Shown here: positions 12,777 through 24,156 of the stretch, in pieces
Layout: each line of letters opens with the position of its first letter
How positions within the stretch are numbered: position 1 is the first letter of the stretch
Assembly (NCBI GenBank): GCA_001599935.1
Contig: BCIJ01000004.1
Coordinates: 100,271-164,270 of the forward strand
DNA from: Holtermannia corniformis
Taxonomy: Eukaryota; Basidiomycota; Tremellomycetes; Holtermanniales
Length of the DNA: 64,000 nucleotides
Direction: 5' to 3'
Translations under genes and position numbers: made by a program
Notes under the pieces: generated by a model
The model's database searches: none
What the model was told of the DNA's origin: nothing
Seen by the model: the letters and a program-made list of their open reading frames with translations, nothing else

Positions 12777-15248
12777 ATGAGGCTCGGAATCGCAGTAACG
12801 GCTCTCACAGCCCTCTCAACAGCATCGGCACTCAGTCTCCCTGCTTTCCTCCGCGCTAGCCCACAAGACGCAATCTCCACCGCTCAATCCTGGGTCGAGG
12901 GCTTCATTAGCTCTCCTCTCCCGGCCGATGTCGGTGGCGTGAGCGTCAGTCAGGTTGAGCAGGACGGCATCACCTGTGTGTAACTCTGTCTCCTGTTGGA
13001 TTGCAGAGAGCTAAAGGGTGGTAGACCAGCACCTCTCTCACCCCTTGTTCCCGTCGCACGCGCTCCGCCTCGCATCGCCAAAGATCTGCGATAATGATGT
13101 CAAGCAGTACTCGGGCTATCTTGACATTGCAGAGGGCCAGCGACACCTCTTCTTCTGGTTCATGGAGTCGAGGGACAGCCCGAAAGATGACCCGGTCGTG
13201 CTCTGGTGAGTGCCCGTTGATCGAACGTGGACGCCGTACTGACGGCCTGCTAGGTTGAACGGTATGTATATCATAGTGGCAAAGTAGCTGCATGCACTGA
13301 CGAGGACTCATAGGCGGACCCGGCTGCTCGTCAACCACCGGTCTCCTCTTCGGTCCGTTCCATCTCCATCCCCCAATCCCCCGATGCACCAACTAACCTA
13401 TTCACCGCAGAACTCGGCGCCTGCTCAATCGCAGACAACGGTCAAAACGTGACCGCAAACCCTCACTCTTGGAACTCGGTCGCCAACATGCTCTTCCTCG
13501 ATCGTGCGCTACCTCTCTGTCTCGATCGGACAACGCTGACAAGAACTGCGTGATAGAACCTATCGGCGTCGGGTTCTCGTACGCTGACTCTGGAGCGGTC
13601 GACAACACCCCTGCGGCGGCCGAGGACGTTTACGCCTTCTTGGCCTTATTCTTCGGTAACGTGCGTGTTGGGTTGGCTCGGTGTAGTGTGCTTGGCGTGT
13701 GGCACTGCGCGCGCATCACATCTGCGTGTGGACGTTATCGCGCTGAACTCGTGTGGCTCGGGTTATGGCCGATTGAGATCGCGGCCTATAGCGCAAGACG
13801 GTCGTCGTAGCTCGCTTTCCGGGCTCACGTGTGTCACTTCACGTACACGAGCTGACAGCATCCTCAGTTTGACAAGTACGCGAACAACGCATTCCACATC
13901 TCGGGCGAGTCGTACGCCGGCACGTACCTCCCGAACATTGCCAGCGTGAGTCCGAGCACTGGTCGCCGCGCATTTAGATGTTCTTATGCGTCACAGACGA
14001 TCTACAAGCACAACCTCGCTCTCGAGGCGACGCCGAACGTAAAGGTTCCCAAGCTGAACCTCAAGTCGGTTCTGATTGGGTTCGTCCAGCAATATCTACA
14101 TGGTCGAGACGGGCCGCAGCTGACAGAGTTACGTAGCAACGGCTTGACCGATCCCAAGGTTCAGTTCCCGTCCGTCAAGGAATACGCCTGCGACTCGTCA
14201 TATGCCGTCTACGATGACCCGTCTGGACCTGAATGTGTTGCGCTCGAGAGCCATGGTGCGCGGTGTGCACAGCTCATCGACGGCTGCTACAAGTCCGTCT
14301 TCGCCGTCTTGCTTCGCTCATGCTGATGCCTGCGCAGGTCCGGTTCGCGCTTTGCCTGCGTCCCCGCGGCGCTGTACTGCTGGAGCCAAATCTACAATGG
14401 TCTGCAGCAGCTCGGCTTGAATATGTACGATGTTCGCAGGGTGCGTTATCGGCGTGTGTGGGAGGTCGGGGAGGCACTGACTTGGCCAGAAATGCGACAA
14501 GAGCGAGGACGCCGATGGGCCGGTGCGTCGCTTGTCGTGAACGATGGCATTTGTACTCATCGACATAGCTGTGCTACCGCGAGATGGGCTGGATGGAGAC
14601 TTACCTCAACAAGCCCGAGATCAAGAAGGGTCAGTCGTTTGTTCGCGTCTGGCTCCAGGTCTGACCCCTCGCAGAGCTCGGCGTGCCCAACCAGATTGAA
14701 TTCAAGTCGTGCAACATGCAGATCAACCAGGCGTTCTTGTTCAAGGGCGATGGCATGCACAATGCCGCCGCTTTGTTGCCTGAACTGGTGGATGCGGGCA
14801 TCAAGCTGCTCATCTACGCCGGCGAAGCCGATCTCAGTAAGTCGCGCGGTTCGAGATGCACGGCTCAGCTGACACCTTTCGCAGTGTGCAACTGGTACGC
14901 GATGTCCTCGCAGCTCACGTTCAACCACTGACAACGCAGGATCGGCAACCTCGAATGGTTGAGCGCGCTTAAGACGCGCTACCTGACCGAATTCACCGCC
15001 GCCAAGGTGACCAACTTCACCTCGTCTGAAGGCCACGTCACTGGCTTTGCCAAGAGTGCGGGCAAGGGCTCTGGGAACGTTGCGTTTGTCTCGTTCCATG
15101 AAGCCGGTCACATGGTGCGTCTGTCCAGCCGCCGGACGCGAGCGCGCACTGATCGTGGTTTGATAAGGTTCCGCACGATCAGCCGGTTGCGAGCTTGGAC
15201 ATGTTCTCGAGGTGGCTTAAGGACGAGCCGCTTGCGCATGGCAATTGA
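12777..15248 (+). CDS. PRC1: carboxypeptidase Y-like vacuolar serine carboxypeptidase (S10)
   Basis: This is a serine carboxypeptidase that trims C-terminal residues, in fungi typically in the vacuole. A signal peptide ([20 protein letters not shown]) is followed by a short propeptide; the mature enzyme begins around [15 protein letters not shown] and KQYSGYLDI. The oxyanion region reads LNGGPGCSS, the catalytic Ser is in [10 protein letters not shown], the Asp in AGEADLMCNW and the His in HEAGHMVPHDQP. The C-terminus [13 protein letters not shown] matches the family length. Introns are many: one ends at 13027 before HLSHPLF, and an 8-nt exon (13254-13261) supplies part of WLNGG between two introns. 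The propeptide is short compared with yeast CPY. Upstream it is divergent to the DPBB gene. Confidence 0.93.
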
Positions 15249-15446
15249 ACGCTGTAGGAGGCTAGCAAGGAGGCGAGCGAGCGATAGCAGACGAGATTGT
15301 GAAGCATGCAGTAGTTGAACCACGGTTGAGGAATGCCACGTCAGTCGGTGGTGGCTGTAACCCCTTTGGTTTGTTTGGTCGCAACAGACGCGCTCGGCTC
15401 TTTCGACATTGTTCAAGCGAGTTCAGGTCGACACGGTACGCTCGCA

Positions 15447-18400
15447 ATGTCAAGTTCTCGCCCACGACGCGCAGCTGCGTCTTCCCAGGCAGAGTCAAGT
15501 CGTGGCACACCGACGCGCACAACGCGCGCCTCGTCCTCACAGGAACCAGTCCTTCGCTTTCGTCGCAGTGCTGCCGCCTCTGCCGCCGACGCAGCAGCCG
15601 CAGCCGATGAAGTCGCACGCACCACACGACGATCAAGTAGCAAAAAGGTCTCGTATGCCGACGTGACGGCTCTGTCGGATCCTAGTGACGAGATTGTCGT
15701 GGAAGAACCCGACGCGATGGTCGAGGATGAAGTCAAGGAGGAAGTGATTGAGCTTGGCGAGGAGGAAGTTGACGAGGGAGAGGATGCCGAGGGGGATGAG
15801 AATGCGATGGAAGTCGATGGCGAGGCCGAGGCCGACGTGGAACGACCGGTCAATCGGCCAAAGGGCCGTCCGAAGGGTAGAAAGAGTAAAGGCAGGGGCG
15901 GGCGCAGGGTTGCTGCTATCAAGGAACCTGAACGCGAGGGGACGGAAGCCGAGGACGAGGACGGTGATGATGTGAGTGCTGGGTTTGTGTGTTAGACGAT
16001 GCTGACACATCGTTAGGTTGCTGACGGTATTTATGCCTTGTGATGCGGTGACGTCCGGCTGACCACGATAGAATCGGCCGTTGGCACGCGCAAGACCAAG
16101 AATGCAGTCTACCAGTTAGAAGAGGGTGGCGAGGAGGTAGCCCTGCCAGACGACGAAAAGGGAGATCAGAAGGTCGATGCCCTTGGCAATTTGCTAGGAG
16201 GTGCGTTTGCTCTTGGCGCGTGAGGTAACAGACTGACGCCAAACACAGGCCGTCAATACAAGTGCTATACCTTCAACTGTCCCGAACGTCACGACCCCGA
16301 CAAACTTTACGTCTTGTCAATCGACGCTGCACGCGCATGCGGCTTCGAGGCTTCGCTCGTCATGTTCCGCAAATACCCCGCGTTGATCAAGATCACGATG
16401 AAGCAGGCCGAGAAGGAGCGCTTGATCGACCTCGGCAAGATTAGTACCAATCTCAAGCACCGGTCGGTGAACATGGTACCTATGCGCAATGTGTACCGAC
16501 TGCTTGGAGCACGGCTGGTCAAGGGTCCGTCCACATCAGCGTGGCAGTGCTGTTCTAACGGCGCAGACGGCAAATGGGTGACGGATGACTACTACGAGGA
16601 TGAGGCCCTCAAGCAGTGCGAGGCGGCTGGCATCGAGCCTTACACCTTCGTCGGCGACCTGACACCCGAAACCCAAGATTCTAACCAACAGAACCAAGCT
16701 GCACTTCGTGGCCTGCAGTCGTTCTACACCCTCGGCGGGCCATCAACCCACTTTGGCGGCGCCGGTCTCGATCCCTGGACCGACGCAGTCGGAGGCAATC
16801 GTCGCGCCAAGCTCGTCTCCTCGGGTGTCACATACGAAGACTGGATGTATCGCTATGCCTCCGAGGCTCGGGCACGGGAACGCGAGCTGAGGCGAGAGAA
16901 GGAGGCGCGGTTGCGAAGGTTTGAGCCCAAGGAGAATGGGGGCGCTGTCTGGATGTATGCGCTCGAGCACGAGACTGAATTGGCGGCAAAGCTCGACAAG
17001 GCGGAGACACCGTTTGAAAGCCGCGCGGGCTCGGCAGCTGCCGAAGTGCGACCTGTGAAGAAGCGTAAACTGTGGAGCTCGTACGAGCCGGGCGTCGTTC
17101 GTGGTGTCTACGAGGTATGTCCACGACTTGCGTTACTGCACTGCTGACGTCAATGGCAGCCTCACACGCATACGCCACACGTGCCCCAGTTCACACAGCC
17201 GACCTGTGCGCGCTTCGAGCGCCTCTCGCGTCAACCGCTGTTCGATCGCCCACTTGGAGTCGACAAGGTCCGCTCAACGATGATCGGCACGATTGTCGGC
17301 CGAGGCGCATATGGCATCGCTAGCGTCGAGTACGCTCTCGAAGATGCGGCTGAGGCTGAGGCGACTGTCGCTGAGCGCCTCGCCGAGGTCCAGGCAGCCG
17401 AGCAGTGGGAGAGAACCCTGAGAGAGGAGCGAGTGATTGCGTTGCAAGCTCGTGCGGCACTGCGGAGAGGAACTGCATCACAGCGCGCTTCGGCCGCGCC
17501 GACACCTACCTTTACGGGCGACAGCGCCGTCGGTACCCCGACTGCCGCCCCGTCACCTGCAGGTCCCACCGCTGCAGAGCCCAAGATATCTCTGCTTGCT
17601 CATATCCAAGCCGCCCTAGACACTCTTTCCAATCCCGAAACACTACACGTCACAGCTTTTGTCTCTCATTTCAAACGCACAAACGCCCTGTTCCCGCATA
17701 CACTAAACCCTCCGAAATGTTGGCAACAGGAATACCTCGTCACAATCAGCTCAGACCTCAAAGCGAACGATCGAACAGACGCGACACCTCGCGTCATGGT
17801 TTCCGCCATTTCCGCATATCTCTACTACCTGCCCCAAACATCATCGAGCGTGCTGTACATCTCCAAGATCGATTCATCAGGCTATGCTCCGTCGCCCATT
17901 CCCGTCACACGCACCCTCGCCAGGTCCTTCATTGGCTACTTTGTCAATGCCAACACGCGCTTGACCCCAAACGTCTGGGTGCAGCTGTTTGCGCGAGCAC
18001 AGCGACAGTACCTCTTCGCGAATTCGAGCGATAGTGGGACGAAGAAATACTTGCCAGGTCTAGGCTTGTGCTCGTGGTGGAAGAGAGTACTTGAGGACGT
18101 TGTTCTGAACGAGGTGGCGGAGCCAGCGGTACAAGGAACGCCGTACCTGACGTACCTGCTACCATCATATGGTGCCGACGAAGCTGCCGGTATGGTCGGC
18201 CTACCCAAGCGTCCGCTTCCGGAGGGTGTGAATTGGAGGTACATCCCTCCAGGACATGCCTCGCTGCCCTCACCATATATCGATTCGACCACTTCGGCCA
18301 CGCCTCAGTCCATCGCTGTTCTGGTCCCTTCCCTGCCAGACGATCCAAAGACTCGATTCCTCGACGAGCTCGTCGCCGAGCTGCCGGCCAGCGCACCTAC

Positions 18401-18896
18401 ATCCCGTGATCGCTCATCATCAAGCATCGATCTCGCCAGGAAGTCCGACGACACGTCATATCGCGCATTGGCTTCAGCGGGACTCTCCAACACACCGGCC
18501 GACGAATTCTGGGAACGCATGGGTTTCCGCCAAGAGTGCTCGAGCGGAGACGTGACTGGCTTCTTCACCCTTGGTTTCGTGTCCGACTACCCCGGCACAC
18601 TGCAAACTGTCAAGCCGCCGGCCAGTCAGCCGATGCAATTGGCTCCGGTGATTCTTGAGCGCCTGAGCGCCGCTCTGCTGAACTTTGACTTTGGCACGCG
18701 CGAGCTCGCGCTTTCGTCGTCTACGGCATTCGAGGAGAATGTGGAGCGGATTGTAGGAGGCGAGGTGGGTGCGGCGCTGTGGCCGGAGGCGTACACCGTC
18801 AAGGTCCCTGCTAAGGAGGGCTTGCCGGTGTCGCAAGCGGCGCCAGAAACACAGCAGCCTGTCACGATGCTACAGGCGCGAAAGAAGAAGAAGTAA
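15447..18896 (+). CDS. fusion: Rsc7/Swp82-like remodeller subunit + Rtt109-like histone acetyltransferase
   Basis: The N-terminal 170 residues are basic then strongly acidic with an AT-hook-like patch (RPKGRPKGRKSKGRGGRR). A CRC_subunit (Rsc7/Swp82) region follows: QYKCYTFNCPERHD, MVPMRNVYRLLGARLVK, DGKWVTDDYYEDE and VRGVYEPHTHTPHVP. The last exon (17160-18896, 578 codons) holds the end of this region, an Ala/Pro/Thr-rich linker (about 17470-17580) and a complete Rtt109-like KAT11 domain of about 438 residues. That domain shows RQYLFANSSDSG, the WW pair in CSWWKRVLED, and LPDDPKTRFLDELVAE, where yeast Rtt109 has its Asp-Asp and autoacetylated Lys. The end MLQARKKKK mirrors the yeast MLKPRKK tail. 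No stop or plausible ATG separates the halves. Rtt109 acetylates H3 K56/K9/K27; Rsc7 belongs to RSC/SWI-SNF. An in-frame upstream ATG lies at 15333. Confidence 0.8.
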
Positions 18897-19036
18897 AGAT
18901 GCAAACTTATATGGTCATGGGCGGTGTTGGAAGGCTAGACATGACATAGCATAATCAATATCGCATTAGGCCAGACTATCCATTACTAAGCGCGTCGTCA
19001 CAGGCATATCCATCGTCCGTCGCGTGGGCTTTGCGA

Positions 19037-20714
19037 TCACGGGCGAACACTGAGCTTGCGCTTGCACGATCCGCCCGAGCAGCCGCCAGACCAGCCGCTC
19101 GACTGCTCGTGACCGCACGACGAGCCGTGGCAGCCGACGACCACGACCTCGGTCGGCTGAGCAAGTGCGCCCCATTGCTGGTGGCATGCTTGGGTGCAGC
19201 CAGCCAGGTCACCGTAGTTACCTTGGCCCTGACCGGCGACTTGCTCGACAACGGTTTGGGTCTAGCCGTAGCGTCAGCTGGCAGTCTTACTGGGTGGACT
19301 TCGGCTTACCGCAACGGCCGTTTCTGTCACAGTCTGCGCTTGGGTGACTGTAGCGAGCTGCGTCACCTGCGCGGTCTCGGTAACAATCTGCTGTTGAGTC
19401 TCGACCTGCAGAATGTCAGGCTCCCCTACGAACGCCGTAATGCCCGTACCTGGGTTTGCAAGACGGTGGTAGGAAGTGTCTCAACGGCCGTTTGGACGAC
19501 GGTCACGGCTTCGGTTCTGAAGACTTAGCTTCGTATACATGTGCAGGGTCAGAACGCACTGGGTTACCAGTTGCTGCTCCGTCTGAACCTGTGTCACTTG
19601 GACGGTAACAGGTTGCGCCTATATCTTGTCAGATCTAGTGATTGAACCCAAACTTCAACGCACCACCGTCTCGGTCATGACCTGAGTTTGGACCACTTGC
19701 TGCACCTCGGTCTTGACGACCTCCTGGGTCTGTATCTGGGTCGCAGTACTGGTAGACATATGAGCGCTGCACAGCGGATGCGGCGGGGACTCACACGTTG
19801 TTCTGGATTGTGCTGATATTTTGTGAGTGATGCGCGTAATGGCAGACTCGTAACGCACCTCACGGCGGTCTCGACGACCGTTGTCGGGACGACTGAAGTA
19901 CTGAACCGGCGTCAATTTCGACGTGTCACCGAAACACAAACTAACGCGACTTGGGTCTCAACTTGAGTCGCAGTAGCGGTACTGCACGTTGTTGTAAGCG
20001 TAATGATCCCAAGCCGCACCGACGACGCACACTGTGGCTGTCTCAACCTTGGTCTCGATGACGGTCTGGTAGTCTATAAATGGATCAGCTTTCTGCGGAT
20101 CGGGGACCACTGTGCCCCTCACAGATAGCGGTGACGGTCTGCGGCGCGCAGTGCTCGATGAGCGTCTCGGTAAAGACCTCTGCAAACGATCAGCAGTGCT
20201 TGGACTGCGTGCCAGCTCCACGTACCCTTGATGATCTTGGTTTCGTAGCATCCGACTTCTGTGAACCAACCGAGCTGCACACAGTGACCCGAGCCATCGC
20301 GCTGGTAGCCGTAGCCACACTGCATCGAGGCGTATGCCCACTGCTGAAAGTCGGCATAGTGGGCTTGTTGGCTGGGCGTGGAACATCAGGGATGATAGAG
20401 TAAGAGCTCAAGAGTACGCACAGAGCGGGTTCTTGCAAGACGATACCACAGCCCCAAGCGCCACACTCTTCACCTGCGCCAAGGACGTAGCCGTTTGCCT
20501 CGGCGACCTCGCGAGGGGTCGGTGGGTTGGTGGGGACAGGAGCCGGAGGGAACGTCGAGACTTGCATTCCCTCGGTTACGGCAGGCAGAGCGGCGCCTGA
20601 ACCGGACGCAGGTCCAGCAGCAGGCTGGTTCCATCCCAAAACCTGGGTGGCGGAGGCCACTGAAAGGCGAAGGAGCAGGGCGACAAGCGCCGTCTTGGTG
20701 GCGATAGCGGGCAT
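19037..20714 (-). CDS. secreted Thr/Val/Gln repeat protein with Cys-rich ends
   Basis: I do not recognise this family. From 20714 a signal peptide (MPAIATKTALVALLLRLSVA) precedes a Pro/Ala-rich stretch. A Cys-containing domain follows (GYVLGAGEECGAWGCGIVLQ, then SMQCGYGYQRDGSGHCVQL and EVGCYETKIIK). The middle is built from short exons coding QTV/VET/VTQ-rich strands: YQTVIETKVETA, ATATQVETQVA, TSVVPTTVVETA, VVQTQVMTETVV, QPVTVQVTQVQTEQQLVTQ and ATVTQAQTVTETAVA, separated by introns of about 40-60 nt. The last exon is Gly/Ser/Cys/His-rich, ends RKLSVRP at 19037 and has no GPI-type tail. A cell-wall or surface role is plausible from composition. The exon order is well supported by conserved donors and acceptors, but individual edges are provisional. 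Confidence 0.68.
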
Positions 20715-21313
20715 TACGATCTGATTATGGATTACGTCGTAGAGTCCAGCGGGCTATGGGATGTATTGGAGCGGGATGAGGTTGCGAAGAGTAGCTCCCA
20801 GAGCCGAGCGGTCCACGCTGCGAGGTAAAGAAAGTTGAAGCTGGACAGCTCAGCTGCGACTTGTCTTCGCACCGCCAGCCGACTCACAGGTACAAAACAG
20901 TCAAGCTAGCTGACTGACCACGTCAAGTGGAGAAGAAGCGACGAATACGTTGTAGGGGGGAGAGAAAAGGACGCAAACGCGGAAAAAGGCGATCGAGCAC
21001 TGTCGGCGGTTTGTACACGGCGCCCGCCAGGTGTGCGAGTGTGCGTTCGACATGCTTAGCGTGCTGTTTCAGGGGGATGTCAGGGTCGAGTTTGTCTGGC
21101 TGGGATCGAGCACTGCCATCTGTTCAGACAAGGTTTCAGCAAGGTGATGAAACGCGAGCAGCGTTTCAGTGCGGCTGGGCAAGCTGCTTATTAGCGCTGT
21201 CAGCGTGAGACGGATGAGGATGGTAATAATAGATGCGTGCGATGTGTTGGTGATGTGTTGCAGGATGTCCATCACGACTGATCAGCAACGCACAGACACA
21301 GGGATTAGATGCA
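20715..21313. other. intergenic stretch
   Basis: This 600-bp stretch holds the upstream region of the secreted repeat protein and the 3' flank of the complex I gene. I see no coding frame with a recognisable domain and no RNA gene. Confidence 0.4.
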
Positions 21314-22011
21314 TCAAGCCTTGGCGCCGACACCAGGACCTCGGCTGATCAAAGCCTCGAGCGCCTTGCCAACCTCTGTCTCTGACTTGTCCGCAAGCGA
21401 CGTCTGCGACTCGACACCCCGTTCTGAGATTGTGCATCAGCAAGTGAGGAGCAAGGGCTGACGAAGGCAAGAACTAACCGAACCGCGCAAACGCCTTGGC
21501 TTCGACACCGCTCGCTTCCCGGATCAGGACCTTTAGGTCTGGGTTGGCCGCCTTGATTGAAGGATAAGTGGCCTTGAGGTATTGCCTGGAGTAACGGTTA
21601 GCGGTGAACACGAGCGGGAAGCTCGAGCTCTATTGTGCAGGATCTGATACCTCAGCTGGAACAATACGAGCAGGTGAATGGCAAGAGGTGATAAATCAGA
21701 CAGAGACACGAGCTTGCGCCTGGCTACAGCTAACAGCGGCCAAGTCGGTCGCTTATGTCCGCCTGTCCACGACCGATACGCGCTGAGCGCTGTTACGATC
21801 AAAGCCGAACAACACAATACGCATGAGCCAGCACAAGGCTGAGAAGCGAAATCCAGCAGTGCCTTCCTCCTACAGGCCCTCCACCTTGACTCATGCTGCG
21901 AGACGACTTCGACTAAGAGACTCACCGTACACCGGCAGACGCCTGACCAGTCTGACACAGGTGGAGCCTGATCTCCTTCAACGCCTTTGGTAGCTGTTTT
22001 GTAAGAGACAT
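21314..22011 (-). CDS. NADH:ubiquinone oxidoreductase B8 subunit (NDUFA2-type)
   Basis: This is an accessory subunit of mitochondrial complex I with a thioredoxin-like fold. Exon 1 (21926-22011) codes MSLTKQLPKALKEIRLHLC and CQTGQASAGVR; exon 2 starts at 21585 with QYLKATYPSIKAANPDLKVL and LIREASGVEAKAFARF; exon 3 codes GVESQTSLADKSETEVGKAL, ending GPGVGAKA. The assembled length is close to the usual size of about 100 residues. The two Cys positions of the human subunit are not both obvious here. The first intron (21586-21925) is 340 nt, much longer than its neighbours, and splits an Arg codon. Confidence 0.9.
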
Positions 22012-22238
22012 TGTGCTTTGACGATGCTATCGACACTGTCAAATCCGCAAGCAGCGAAGCAGCCAGGTCCCAGGAGCCTATCTTCGTTTTGGGCGCCTAA
22101 TTGACCCTTGTAGCAGCGCCGGGGTGATCCGAAAGGCGCGCTGCTTCGGCCGTCGGCCATGTCCGAACTCCTGGTCCCCTTTGTGCGTGATATCGACGCT
22201 TGTCGATGCGAGCGAGTTTGGCAGGATACAACAGCATC

Positions 22239-24087
22239 ATGGCCGACACGATCAGGATTGCAGTCATAGGCGCAGGCTCTGCAGGTCTGGCTCAAGCAAA
22301 GCAGGCACTCGACGCCTTTGCTGGCCGACAGTATCGTAACAAGCCAGTCTCTGAGCAGAAAAAGCTAGACCTCGTCATCTTCGAAGGCCGCGAGCGAGTT
22401 GGGGGGACATGGTGTGTTGCCTCCACCACTCATGTACATGCGAGCCAGCTGATTATGATGTAGGACGATCGATGCAGACCCTACTCCACCCAAGACGCGT
22501 TTCGTCAAGGATGGCACCCAACTGCACTTTATCCCAGCTGACGGCGAGAACCCGTCGGCCATGTACCCCGGCTTGCGAACAAACCTGCCAAAGGTCCGTC
22601 TACTGACGTTGAACCATGTATGTGGCTGATCTTCAGAGCATCATGTCCTACCGCAACTCGCCATGGCCAGATGACGTGCCCGAATTCCCTCACCCAGGTG
22701 AGTCAGCCACCATCGAAGGGCGCGACACTCACCTATGGTTTAGAGCAGGTCGGAGCCTACTTGCAATCGTACGCCGAGAAGCACGACCTCGTTGCGCACA
22801 TCAGGTTCAACACGGTGGTCACTCGAATCCGATTAAGCGACGACGCACCGCTACAACCGTTCAGTAATAGCGGGTCATCACCCCTGACTCGTCGATGGCT
22901 CGTATCGTCAACCTCCAATCCCACAAATGCGGCGGTTACGCAGGACGAGGGATTCGACTTTGTCAGTGTCGCCAACGGACATTACACCCACCCATGGGTG
23001 CCCGAGGTGCCGGGGCTGAGGTTTGTCTGACAAGTTCGTTTGACGCAACCCGAATACTGATAGCACCCCGCAGCAACTTCACCGGACGCTACCTCCATTC
23101 ACGCTGGTTTCGTCACGGTGCCGACTATACTGGTCAGACCGTGTTGGTCGTTGGCAACTTTGCGTCAGGCTACGATGTCGCCCGGATGATCGCAGCGACA
23201 AACTACGAGACCCCAAGCGGGCTGCGGACACCCAGCTCGCCCAATCACCCACAAGCGAGGACGAAAATCTATCAATCATCGACAAACAATGGATCGGCAC
23301 CACAACGCTTTACCGCGTCTCACGAGTGGGATCAATACATTAATCACCGACCGGTGATATTGCGCATCGAGCGTGCTGCGACAGGCAATGGGCACGGGGT
23401 GGTCCACTTTGAAGATGGCACATCGGCTGATGATATCGACACTATCATCTACGCCACGGGCTACCACCTCTCATTTCCGTTCTTGAAAGCGGCCGACCGA
23501 CCATGGAACGAACATGAATACAGAATCGTTGAAGAGGAGATTGCCGAGGGTGAAGTGCCAAAGGGCGAAGAGGGCGGGTTGAAGGGTTTGTCTGGCAATG
23601 CCTTGGATGAGCTACTCCTCTTCCATCGCCTCGATCGGACCATTGCATTCCCCGGACTACGTGAGCTGCGTCTCGCCCGGGCTGACAGCATGCTGACTGC
23701 TTGCAGCGTTCCGCATTGTGCCCTTCCCATTCTTCGAAACCCAAGCCCATCTCACGTCGCTCACGTGGGCCGGCCTACTGCCATCCCTGCCTGAACGCTT
23801 CAATCCGCCACAGAACCCGGGGAACCCAGGTGAAGACAGTGCACCACTCACGATCGCGCAAAAGTTGCGGCGAGGGCTCAACTTTGGTCCGGGATACGAG
23901 TATGAATACCAAGTGGGTACTTGACGTGGGAAACGACGAGACGGCGCTGATACGTTGCTAGGACTATGTGCTTGCTCTGACTCGGGAAGGGGATGATGGC
24001 GAAGCTGCGTTCTGGGGCACTGTTGAACCTTGGCGGATAGAGAAGCGCAAAGACACGGATCTACGGTTCCGCACGCTCGGCTATTGA
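22239..24087 (+). CDS. flavin-containing monooxygenase (FMO-like)
   Basis: This is an FAD- and NADPH-dependent monooxygenase of the FMO class, which oxidises soft nucleophilic N or S atoms. The FAD site reads VIGAGSAGLAQAK near the N-terminus, followed by EGRERVGGTW. The FMO fingerprint FxGxxxHSxxF is present as FTGRYLHSRWF. The NADPH-binding loop is VVGNFASGYDVA and the C-terminal ATGY motif is IIYATGYHLSFPF. Exons end with DYVLALTREGDDGEAAFWGT and RFRTLGY. Introns lie near 22414-22470, 22595-22640, 22698-22745, 23022-23073, 23660-23706 and 23914-23961. It could act in thiol metabolism, like yeast Fmo1, but the substrate is not evident. Confidence 0.88.
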
Positions 24088-24156
24088 GTCGGTCGAGGCA
24101 TACATCCAACGCTATCAGCTACAATATCTATAGATCATCATGCCGTGCAACGTTAC

